From the NCBI GenBank assembly GCA_002049785.1, contig MUKB01000027.1, positions 1 to 12,219 on the forward strand: a stretch of 12,219 nucleotides of DNA, read 5' to 3'. The position numbers and the translations under genes are program-made. The notes under the pieces are model-generated. The model saw only the letters and a program-made list of their open reading frames with translations. It did no database searches and was not told the origin of the DNA. Source of the DNA: Caldifarciminota bacterium 4484_100. GTDB lineage: Bacteria > Hydrothermota > Tepidihabitantia > SM23-42. Positions 5,285-12,219 of this stretch are shown here, one piece after another (position 1 is the stretch's first letter; each line of letters begins with the position of its first letter).

Positions 5285-7230
5285 CAAGACCCCATGCCCA
5301 GCGGGTTTTAGAGCTTCCCAAGATCCTCAATCTGCTTGCCAACCATTGTCAGACAAAACCGGCCAAAGATATGGCTTTGGGTTTGATGCCCTTAGACTCG
5401 AGAGCTCAGGTTGAGGCTGAATTGGAGCGGGTTCAGAAAGTGCTGCGAACCGGAAAGGCAGCCCGATTCTATTTACCGTTTGGACCAGGAGAGCTTGAGC
5501 AGACCCTGCGGAAAGTAAGATTTCTCAATGTTGAACAGTTGCTTAAGATTAAAGGTTTCCTTGAATCGATCGACCAGTTAAAAAAGGAATTTAAGAACTC
5601 ATCAATTAAAAATTACTTTAATAAATTGTATGTATTGCCTGAAATTACGAACGAAATAATCAAAAAGATTGATCCGGATGGTTTTATCAATGATAATGCG
5701 TCGCCTAAACTCTCTTCATTGAGACGACAGATCAGGCAGGTAAAATCAGTGATAACAAAGAAATTTGAACAGATTATAAGAAAACAGCGAAATTATCTTA
5801 TTGATGATACTGTGGTGCAGAGGAATGGCAGATATGTTTTGCCGGTGAAGACAAATTTTAAGCGATTCTTTAAAGGTGTGATTCATTCATACTCAAATTC
5901 AGGTGAAGCGGTCTTTATTGAGCCTTTAGAGATTACAGACGATTCAGCCCGATTAGAGGAGTTAAAGGCCCAGGAGCAGCAGGAGATTGAGATTATTTTG
6001 AGCAATCTTACTGCTATAGTGCGACAGTATGTTAAAGAACTTGAATCCAATATCCAGGAAATTACCGAACTCGACCTTCTATTTGCCAAGGCAGAATTTG
6101 CCCGCTCATTTGGTGCGCACCGACCAATTTTTGGTGAGTATATTGATATCCGCAAGGGGTTTCATCCAATTCTGAAGCAGATTGAGACACAGGTTGTTCC
6201 TCTGGATTTGAGGATGGATAGGTCAAAAAGGGTGTTACTCATATCCGGGCCTAATGCTGGAGGCAAGACCGTTGTCTTAAAAACCGTGGGGCTTATCGCC
6301 CTGATGGCACAATGCGGACTGTTCATTCCGGCTGAAGAAGGCACGATGCTTCCATTTTTCAAAGGAATTTATGCAGATATCGGTGATGAACAGAGTATTG
6401 AATCCCATCTCTCAACATTCTCAGCCCATCTTCAACAGATTAAAGAGGCGTTATCAGCACGTGAGTACAGCCTTGTACTACTGGATGAACTGATGAGTCA
6501 GACCTCAATAGAAGAGGGCTCAGCACTTGCCCAGGCAATATTAGAGGCGTTCGCGGAAAAAGGGGATACAGTCATAGCAACAACCCATAATGAGGATTTA
6601 AAGATTTATGTGAGCAATCAACCAGAGATGATGAATGGAGGGATGGAGTTTACTGACCGACCAACATATCGTTTAATCCTCGGCATTCCCCAGCCCAGCA
6701 ATGCAATAAGGCTTGCTGAACAGCTTGGTCTGGATCCTGAAATAGTTGAAAAGGCGCGTGCTTTTCTTAGTTCTGAAAAAGTCTCAATAAACGAACTGTA
6801 CACAGATTTGTCTAAGAGATTGAATGAGATTACAGAGGAGAAGAAGAAACTTGATAAACTTGTCGAGGAATATAAGAAGAAGCTCGAGCAATTTAACGCA
6901 TTTAAACATAAGGAAATCGAACAGTTGAGAGAGAAATATCGGGCCCGACTAATTCAGGCGAAAAAGGATATTGAACATCTGATTCAGACACTGCGCAGTT
7001 CTGGACCCAGACCCAATTTGGTTCACAAGGCAAGGGAGTTTTTTGAGAAGAATCTGGAATCCGAACAGGAAATTGAGCCCTATTTTCCTGAAATCGGTGA
7101 GCTTGTCAAGCTCAGGCAGACCAGCAAGATAGGTCAGGTTATCGAACAGAAGAAAGGCCGATATAAGATTAGCCTTCAAAATATATATTACTGGGTTAAA
7201 CCCCAGGAGATTGAACCGGTGCGAAAATGA
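5281..7230 (+). CDS. mutS2: MutS2-family ATPase lacking the Smr domain
   Basis: Canonical ATG 5371 gives 619 residues, but the family N-terminus extends 30 codons upstream in the same frame: TRPHAQRVLELPKILNLLAN then TKPAKDMAL, matching the usual 'VLEf-KIL-lLA'. No ATG, GTG or TTG exists in that extension; the frame begins at ATA 5281, four bases after GGGAGG. ATAA there replaces the ATGA overlap expected with the rpsU stop. Landmarks: connector and coiled-coil region, Walker A GPNAGGKT (nt 6247-6270), DIGDEQSIESHLSTFSAHL, Walker B LVLLDEL (from nt 6472), and TTHNEDLK. The signature after Walker B reads MSQTSIEEGSALA rather than the usual GSGTDPEEGAALA. A second coiled coil follows (residues about 480-560), then a short basic tail; the Smr nuclease domain usual at the C-terminus is absent. 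MutS2 proteins act on branched DNA and on collided ribosomes. Its stop overlaps dnaG by 4 nt. Confidence 0.9.
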   Translation: MTRPHAQRVLELPKILNLLANHCQTKPAKDMALGLMPLDSRAQVEAELERVQKVLRTGKAARFYLPFGPGELEQTLRKVRFLNVEQLLKIKGFLESIDQLKKEFKNSSIKNYFNKLYVLPEITNEIIKKIDPDGFINDNASPKLSSLRRQIRQVKSVITKKFEQIIRKQRNYLIDDTVVQRNGRYVLPVKTNFKRFFKGVIHSYSNSGEAVFIEPLEITDDSARLEELKAQEQQEIEIILSNLTAIVRQYVKELESNIQEITELDLLFAKAEFARSFGAHRPIFGEYIDIRKGFHPILKQIETQVVPLDLRMDRSKRVLLISGPNAGGKTVVLKTVGLIALMAQCGLFIPAEEGTMLPFFKGIYADIGDEQSIESHLSTFSAHLQQIKEALSAREYSLVLLDELMSQTSIEEGSALAQAILEAFAEKGDTVIATTHNEDLKIYVSNQPEMMNGGMEFTDRPTYRLILGIPQPSNAIRLAEQLGLDPEIVEKARAFLSSEKVSINELYTDLSKRLNEITEEKKKLDKLVEEYKKKLEQFNAFKHKEIEQLREKYRARLIQAKKDIEHLIQTLRSSGPRPNLVHKAREFFEKNLESEQEIEPYFPEIGELVKLRQTSKIGQVIEQKKGRYKISLQNIYYWVKPQEIEPVRK

Positions 7231-8870
7231 TTGAACAGGAAAAGATTGAAGAGATAAAGAGGCAGACCGATATTGTTGAGCTTATCGGACATTATGTTCC
7301 GCTCAAAAAGGTGGGCAAGAACTATCGGGGGTTATGTCCTTTTCATAATGAGGAGAACCCATCTTTCTATGTGAATCCGGAAAAGGGAATCTTCTTCTGC
7401 TTTGGATGTAAGAAGGGTGGTAATGCAATCAGTTTTCTGATGGAGTATGAAAAGCTCGATTTCCCTGAGGCGGTTAAGAAACTTGCCAAGAATCTGGGGA
7501 TTGAAATCGATACGAGTAAGGGTCTGCGCTATAAGGAGCTCTATGAGGTGAACGAATTTGCCGCCCAATTCTTTTCAAGTTGCCTTAATAAAGAACTGGG
7601 AAGAAGAGGCCAGAATTATCTTAAAGAGCGCAGGGTGGATTTCACCAGGCTACGAGATTTTCGTCTGGGCTATGCCCCGGCATCAGGTGGGTTGAGAACA
7701 TTTATGAGGCAGAAGGGGATATCAACTGAACTTCTGATCAAGGCCGGGCTTTTAACCCCTCATAATGAAATATTCAGGGATCGAGTCATCTTTCCAATCT
7801 TCAACCTCTCAGGTCGGATCATCGGGTTTGGAGGTCGTAGCCTTGAAGAGAATGTTCAACCGAAATATCTCAATTCACCTGAGACCCCAATCTTCAAAAA
7901 GGGCGATGTTCTCTATGGCCTTTTTCAGGCAAAGACTTCCATCCGGTCCAGGGAGGAGGCCATACTGGTTGAAGGCTACTTTGACCTGCTCAGTCTTTAT
8001 CAGCGCGGAGTTACGAATATCTGTGCACCCTTAGGAACTTCCCTTACTGATAGACAGGCGATGCTCTTATCGAGGTTTGCCAGAAAGGTGAATATTCTTT
8101 TTGATGGTGATATATCCGGAATAAAGGCAGCACTCCGTGCCATAGGACTGCTAATTGATGCTCAGGTGGAGGTCTATATCGCATCCCTGCCTGAAGATAC
8201 CGACCCTGACCGGTATATCATCGAGAATGGCATTGATCAGCTGAATGGACTCATCAAGAATGGTGATGACTTTTTTCAGTTTTATAAAAAGCATACCCGG
8301 GTTGAGACAGTTGAACAGGAGGTAGCACTTATCAAGGATCTGCTCAAGATTATTTCCCATATTCGAGACCCGATCCGGTTTGATCGCTATCTAAAGCATA
8401 TCTCAAAGGTTTTCGGATTACCCTTAGAGGTCATAAAGAAGGAGCTCGACAGGAAGGAAGAACCCAGGTCTTCTACCCAGATAAAGATTTCAAAGGAAGA
8501 GAAGATGATGGCAATGATACTGAACAATCGTGAATATTTTCACCATACAAAAAAGGTTTTGAAGCCTGAGGACTTTCAGGAATCAGGGGTGCGAAGAATT
8601 TATGAGCGTCTTCTTAAAAACGAAAAGTTTAATATTTATGACCTCACAGATATGATTGATGGAAATTTGCGCGAGAAACTGTTTTCTATAATAATGACTC
8701 AGGAATCGCTTCCTGAATCGAATTTTGTGAAAGTTTTGAATCGGTATAAGAATGGGCTTGTGGAGCAGAAGCTCAAGATGGAGATCAGACAGGCCCTGAA
8801 AAACGCTGATGATGAGAAGGTCAAGAAATATCAGAAAAAATTGCGTGAATTAAAATTACATTCTTTATGA
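7227..8870 (+). CDS. dnaG: DNA primase
   Basis: A 547-residue primase, which synthesises RNA primers at replication forks. The N-terminal CHC2 zinc finger is complete: C37, H40, C58, C61 (CPFHNEENPSFYV, then FFCFGCKKGGNAISF). The RNA-polymerase basic domain follows: FRLGYAP at about residue 147, FPIFNLSGRIIGFGGR, KYLNSPETPIFKKG. The TOPRIM part has E249 in LVEGYFDLL and D293-G-D295 in LFDGDISGIKAAL, where metal is bound. The C-terminal region that would bind helicase (after about residue 420) is present but diverged. The ATG shares ATGA with the mutS2 stop, so it is cotranscribed and probably coupled. Gap to rpoD is 17 nt with AGGAG. Confidence 0.96.
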   Translation: MIEQEKIEEIKRQTDIVELIGHYVPLKKVGKNYRGLCPFHNEENPSFYVNPEKGIFFCFGCKKGGNAISFLMEYEKLDFPEAVKKLAKNLGIEIDTSKGLRYKELYEVNEFAAQFFSSCLNKELGRRGQNYLKERRVDFTRLRDFRLGYAPASGGLRTFMRQKGISTELLIKAGLLTPHNEIFRDRVIFPIFNLSGRIIGFGGRSLEENVQPKYLNSPETPIFKKGDVLYGLFQAKTSIRSREEAILVEGYFDLLSLYQRGVTNICAPLGTSLTDRQAMLLSRFARKVNILFDGDISGIKAALRAIGLLIDAQVEVYIASLPEDTDPDRYIIENGIDQLNGLIKNGDDFFQFYKKHTRVETVEQEVALIKDLLKIISHIRDPIRFDRYLKHISKVFGLPLEVIKKELDRKEEPRSSTQIKISKEEKMMAMILNNREYFHHTKKVLKPEDFQESGVRRIYERLLKNEKFNIYDLTDMIDGNLREKLFSIIMTQESLPESNFVKVLNRYKNGLVEQKLKMEIRQALKNADDEKVKKYQKKLRELKLHSL

Positions 8871-8887
8871 AGGAGTGAAAAGATACT

Positions 8888-9922
8888 ATGAGAGCACATT
8901 ATTCTAACGAAATCTTTGAAAAGGCAAAGGCAGAGGGGAAGATCTCATTAAATGATATTGATAAACTGATCCCGGATAATGCTACACCGGATGAGATCGA
9001 TAAGGTGCTCGATCTTCTTTCCAGAAGCGGGATCACCATTGTTCAGGAAGGTAAAGAGGTTGGTCCACGCCGACGCGTCAAAAAGACACTGAAACCCGAG
9101 GAACCGATACGCGCCTATTTTCGGGAACTGGCAAAATATGATTTATTGACAAAAGAAGAAGAATACGAACTCGCGGTGAAGATTGAAACCGGTTATCGGA
9201 TGATTGAAAGGCAATTCCTGCCGTTTCCCTGTGCAATCAATAAGTTATTGGAAGTCTGTAAACAGGTCGAGGAGAGCCACCGCAGTCTGGACCAGGTATG
9301 CCGGGTGGAGATTGAGGCGATGATGGATAAACGGGCGTTCTGGGCTGAACGCCAGAGATTTATCCGGCGGGTAAAGTCGATAGAGAAGGATTATGCCTCG
9401 CTGCTCAAGCTCTATAAAAAATATCAGCGGGACAGGTCACGACCCTTGGAATGGCGGATATTTGAAAAGGAGGAGCGGATACTCAGAAAGCTTTCAATCC
9501 TTTCGCTCCAGCATAGTGTAGTGAACAGCGCAATCCAGACATTTAAGGAACGGATCAGCCGTTATGAAAAGGTGATGAAGACCCTGCCTCGACTCCGCAA
9601 CCCTGAAGAGATAAAATCCTACTCTAAGGAGAAGCGCACCCTTCTCTTTGAACTGGGCGGCGCAAAGGACAACCTTTATGGAACCTTAAAGATTATCAAT
9701 GCCTGGGAGGATTTGATAAATCGTGCACGCCAGAGAATGATTGAAGGAAATATGCGATTGGTTATCTCAATTGCGAAGAAGTATGTGAATCGAGGCCTGG
9801 AGTTTGCTGACCTTGTTGGTGAAGGCAATAACGGTTTGATCAAGGCGGTGGAAAAGTTTGACTATCGGAAGGGATATAAGAAGAGATTGCAGATAAGCTC
9901 GATATTCCCACTGATAAAGTGA
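8888..9922 (+). pseudogene. rpoD: Principal sigma factor RpoD, 5' part, ends in a frameshift
   Basis: The encoded 344 residues cover region 1.1 (about residues 8-55), region 1.2 ([20 protein letters not shown] from residue 71), a long charged non-conserved region (about 105-275), and regions 2.1-2.2 ([20 protein letters not shown] then [18 protein letters not shown], ending YRKGYK at residue 331). The family then continues with the -10 recognition helices FSTYATWWIRQ; here those are absent. Instead the frame runs on through 13 foreign residues to TGA 9920-9922. AGGAG at 8871-8875 serves as ribosome-binding site. RpoD directs core RNA polymerase to housekeeping promoters. Without regions 2.3-2.4 it could not melt or recognise -10 elements, so this is broken as written. 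Confidence 0.9.
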
Positions 9923-10287
9923 GGATGGCACACAATATTTCTCTTATTCCCATCTCCCTGGATAAACCGATCGACGATGAAGAGTCGAGTTTTGTGGGTG
10001 ATTTCATCAGCGACCCGATGGCAGATTCACCATCCCGGCGTGCGGCAATCTCGATTCTGAAAGACCGATTCAATGAAGTTTTGAAGGACCTGCCACGCAG
10101 GGAAGAGAAGATAATAAGACTCCGCTTCGGATTGAATGATGGTATGCCCCGGACCTTAGAAGAGGTGGGCAGGATGTTCAATATCACAAGGGAAAGGGTG
10201 CGTCAGATCGAGGCCAAGGCACTGAAGAAATTGAGGCATCCAACCCGACTCAGAAAACTCCAGATGTATAAGGATTTGATTGATTAA
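9880..10287 (+). pseudogene. rpoD: RpoD 3' part (region 3.x end and region 4), out of frame with the 5' part
   Basis: From 9880 the frame reads [20 protein letters not shown], then PISLDKPIDDEESSFVGDFI, which is the normal sequence from late region 3 on. Region 4 follows: LPRREEKIIRLRFGLNDG, then TLEEVGRMFNITRERVRQIE and AKALKKLRHPTR, the -35 binding helix-turn-helix. A GTG at 9919 overlaps the TGA of the 5' part as GTGA, so reinitiation could make a separate 122-residue region 4 protein, but that is speculative. Compared with family members, about 54 codons plus one base (regions 2.3 to early 3) are missing at 9878-9882. The last codon touches the nadE stop with no gap, in GATTAATTAATC. Confidence 0.9.
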
Positions 10288-11112
10288 TTAATCACCAAAG
10301 CGATCAGGTTTTATGCGCAGGCGGGTCTTTTCCGCCTGCTTATGTATTTCATAGATATATTTGAATTTTTTATTTTTCAGGTCGAGCCTTTGGGCTTCAA
10401 TATCTTTCAGAATCTGGTCAACTTCAGCATATTTCATCCCAAGAAGCATCTCATCGTTAAGTCCGGGAATGAGGTCTGGAGAGGGTGGACTTTTGATGAT
10501 ATCCCCGGGCACATCAAGTTCCCGGGCAAGCTTGAAGATATCTGTTTTGTATAAATTTAATAAGGGCATAATATCAGCAAGTCCGTCGCCAAATGGAACA
10601 AAGAACCCTAAAAGGTATTCGGTTCGATTGATCGTACCGACCACTGCAAAATTTCTCTTTTCTGCCTCATAGAAGAGAATCGTGGCGCGGATTCTATTTT
10701 TTATGTGGATATAGCTTATAAACTCGTTTGGAAGATCGCCCTTAACATAATGGAGATAGACCTGATTACCGAGTTGTTGTAATCTATTTCGACAATACCG
10801 TTTCTTGAAACTGTAAGGAATGAACGGATAATTTTTCATACTTCGGTATACCCCGAGTTTTCTCAGGATAGGTGTGATGGAGATAATTCGATATGGATAA
10901 CGGGCACAGATCTGCTTCGCCCTTTTTATATTCTCTTTATTGCTGTCCTGTTCCGGCATAATCACCGGAAGAATCTGAGAGGGCTCTAAGCATCTTTCCA
11001 ACAATTTTAGGGTGACTGCCGAATCGATACCACCGGAAACGCCCAGAACCACCCCTGATTTATTTAATACATTCAATTCTTTTTTAAACTGTTCAATGAG
11101 TTTAAGGACCAT
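10288..11112 (-). CDS. nadE: NAD+ synthetase, ammonia-dependent type
   Basis: The 274-residue product adenylates and amidates nicotinic acid adenine dinucleotide to NAD+. The PP-loop motif SGGIDSAV lies at residues 26-33. Further family motifs are NRIRATILFYEAE, VVGTINRTEYLLGFF, GDGLADIMPLLNLYKTDIF, LARELDVPGDII, PSPDLIPGLNDEMLLG and KYAEVDQIL. There is no nitrilase-type glutaminase domain, so ammonia or a separate subunit must supply nitrogen. Length is normal. A somewhat longer loop at about residues 85-135 (IPYSFKKRYCRN and following) sits before the NRIRA helix. ATG 11112 has no upstream ribosome-binding site; promoter geometry suggests an almost leaderless mRNA. It converges with rpoD and diverges from the methyltransferase gene. 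Confidence 0.93.
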   Translation of the reverse strand: MVLKLIEQFKKELNVLNKSGVVLGVSGGIDSAVTLKLLERCLEPSQILPVIMPEQDSNKENIKRAKQICARYPYRIISITPILRKLGVYRSMKNYPFIPYSFKKRYCRNRLQQLGNQVYLHYVKGDLPNEFISYIHIKNRIRATILFYEAEKRNFAVVGTINRTEYLLGFFVPFGDGLADIMPLLNLYKTDIFKLARELDVPGDIIKSPPSPDLIPGLNDEMLLGMKYAEVDQILKDIEAQRLDLKNKKFKYIYEIHKQAEKTRLRIKPDRFGD

Positions 11113-11121
11113 ATTATTTAT

Positions 11122-11149
11122 AGTATAATCAAGATTTTTTTTATGTCTA
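11122..11149 (-). promoter_or_regulatory. Promoter of nadE, near-leaderless
   Basis: On the minus strand TAGACA (11149-11144), 16-nt spacer, TATACT (11127-11122). Only nine bases separate the -10 box from the nadE ATG, so the transcript would have a leader of about 2-3 nt. No ribosome-binding site is present. Confidence 0.5.
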
Positions 11150-11203
11150 TATAAATGTTTTGGCTCAGTCGGATGGGATATTTGTTTGAAATGGGATTGC
11201 TCC

Positions 11204-11231
11204 TTGATTTAATCGAATATATCTTTATAAT
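11204..11231 (+). promoter_or_regulatory. Promoter of the methyltransferase gene, leaderless
   Basis: TTGATT (11204-11209), 16-nt spacer, TATAAT (11226-11231). The ATG at 11238 lies six bases after the -10 box, at the expected transcription start, and there is no ribosome-binding site. Confidence 0.6.
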
Positions 11232-11237
11232 CATAAT

Positions 11238-12026
11238 ATGAAATCACACAGAAAGCACTGGACCGAGAGGATGTTTGTGGATAAGGCAGAGCTCTGGCTT
11301 TACTGGATGAATAAAAAATGGAAGAATGCGCCAAGGATCGCGCGTCAGATTAAGAAGATTTTGAAGCGCTACGGAATTTCTAAGGGACGAGTTTTAGAAC
11401 TCGGTTGTGGCAACGGTCGGATTACAATTTATCTGGCAAGACAGGGATTCGAGGCAACCGGAGTGGATATAAGTCAGCTCTATATTGATGATGCAAGAAA
11501 AAGGGCAGATCGGATGAAGGTAATGGCCCATTTTATAAGGGGAGATATCAGAAGAATTGACAGACTTGTCCATAGAAAATTTGATGTTGTTATCAGTATC
11601 TGGACATCTCTCGGTTATTACACCCGGCAGACCGATGAACAGATATTCAAAAAAGTTTCCAAACTTCTAAATAAGGATGGTCTATTTTTGGTTCTCAACA
11701 CAATGTCACGCGAATGGTTGTTAAAAAGATTTTCTCCGGCCTTTTTTGAAGAAACCGATCGATACATAAAACTCAATCGCAATACTTTCGATCGGTTACA
11801 TTCAGTCCTTCACAATAAATGGATGACCTATCGGAAGGAAGGGCAGGACTTGATTTATGAAGATGAAATCGAATTTGACCTGAGGATATATGCACTCTGT
11901 GAGCTGGTTGAGATGGCGGAGAAAGCGGGTCTGCATTTAAAAGAAGCCTACGACAGTATTTTAACCCTGGAACCAGCAAAGTCAGATAGTCCTGCAAATT
12001 TGGTCTTCCAGAAGTGCCAGGTGTAA
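11238..12026 (+). CDS. Class I SAM-dependent methyltransferase
   Basis: The 262-residue protein has the class I fold: motif I VLELGCGNGR (residues 52-61), acidic motif II GVDIS with D77, a motif III region RGDIRRID near residue 105, and FDVVISIWTSLGYY, then LLNKDGLFLVLNTM as strands 4 and 5. Motif I binds S-adenosylmethionine. The substrate is not visible; small-molecule, lipid or tRNA targets are all possible. The N-terminus WTERMFVDKAELWLYWM is an aromatic cap in the style of small-molecule methyltransferases. The domain ends with ANLVFQK, a normal last strand, and repeat D then adds CQV and the stop TAA. No operon partner is seen on the plus strand. Promoter at 11204. Confidence 0.88.
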   Translation: MKSHRKHWTERMFVDKAELWLYWMNKKWKNAPRIARQIKKILKRYGISKGRVLELGCGNGRITIYLARQGFEATGVDISQLYIDDARKRADRMKVMAHFIRGDIRRIDRLVHRKFDVVISIWTSLGYYTRQTDEQIFKKVSKLLNKDGLFLVLNTMSREWLLKRFSPAFFEETDRYIKLNRNTFDRLHSVLHNKWMTYRKEGQDLIYEDEIEFDLRIYALCELVEMAEKAGLHLKEAYDSILTLEPAKSDSPANLVFQKCQV

Positions 12027-12053
12027 ACTTTTAAACTTTTCATTGTCCATAAT
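12014..12053 (+). repeat. Dispersed direct repeat, copy D
   Basis: GTGCCAGG plus the core, both AAACTTTT units and ATTGT-C-CATAAT. It differs from copy A at two bases over this length and is in the same orientation as A, B and C. It supplies the last codons and stop of the methyltransferase gene. Confidence 0.85.
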
Positions 12054-12219
12054 ACGGTAGCGACCGCGCTTAAGGGCAGAAAATTATAGTTTATATATAT
12101 CAGCAAAACCAGTGAACCAGCTTTGAAGAATGGATTTTTTTCTCACCTTTAGATTTTAGTTTTGTTCTAAAAATTATGGTAATTGAGGGGATATTTTAAT
12201 ATATTCTTTAAATGGCGTT
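12054..12219. other. AT-rich sequence after repeat D, no gene seen
   Basis: I find no open frame with a recognisable domain and no tRNA-like structure. A minus-strand TATAAT occurs at 12083-12088, without a good -35 box. Confidence 0.5.

Noticed and set aside
5271..5290. Programmed -1 frameshift fusing rpsU to mutS2
   Set aside because: No slippery heptamer at GCATTATAA; an ATGA-to-ATAA change explains the layout more simply.
9919..10287. An independent small sigma-region-4 protein
   Set aside because: GTGA overlap allows reinitiation, but homology continues upstream to 9880, so it is the 3' part of a broken rpoD.
10282..10293. Palindrome GATTAATTAATC at the rpoD/nadE convergence as a terminator
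   Set aside because: A perfect 12-bp palindrome, but without a loop or GC pairs it is too weak; it mainly reflects two abutting stop codons.
12014..12053. Repeat as a rho-independent terminator or integron attC site
   Set aside because: It has a direct tandem (AAACTTTT x2), not an inverted repeat, so no stable hairpin can form; no integrase is seen.

Overview
The window reads as chromosomal sequence from an uncultivated diderm bacterium of moderate-to-low GC, probably a metagenome assembly. The partial surface protein at the left edge carries a motif series I associate with large cell-surface proteins of FCB-group and WOR-3/Stahlbacteria-like bacteria, and secreted beta-propeller, beta-helix and M23 proteins fit the same picture. 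The lineage is inference. Every promoter I can see has a TATAAT or TATACT -10 box and a TTGACA-like -35 box with a 16-nt spacer.

Layout. (1) 2132-1, minus strand: a compact operon of a GIY-YIG (DUF123-type) protein, a secreted beta-propeller-like protein and a large surface protein that leaves the window; the genes overlap end to start. (2) About 2090-4960, plus strand: an accessory region with many broken genes. Two diverged copies of a promoter plus small-ORF leader each drive a secreted-protein gene. Between them lie a beta-helix pseudogene, an intact secreted propeller protein, a frameshifted and truncated M23 peptidase, and the 3' end of an AIR-synthase-family gene. Three direct copies of a roughly 40-bp repeat sit at the gene breaks and edges here, and a fourth lies at 12014-12053. 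(3) 5006-10287, plus strand: a macromolecular-synthesis operon, rpsU-mutS2-dnaG-rpoD, behind a near-perfect sigma-70 promoter. mutS2 sits inside the usual rpsU-dnaG-rpoD order, lacks the Smr domain and seems to start at an ATA codon where ATGA would be expected. rpoD has lost about 54 codons (regions 2.3 to 3) out of frame. (4) 10288-12026: nadE (minus) and a class I methyltransferase (plus) diverge from 125 bp holding two promoters that would give almost leaderless transcripts. (5) 12027-12219: repeat D, then AT-rich sequence with no recognisable gene.

Working together: the core operon links translation (bS21), a MutS-family ATPase, primer synthesis (DnaG) and the principal sigma factor. The most notable signals are the dispersed repeat at gene fracture points, the duplicated leader module upstream of secreted-protein genes, and the rpoD deletion. 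Real decay cannot be separated from assembly or sequencing error without reads.
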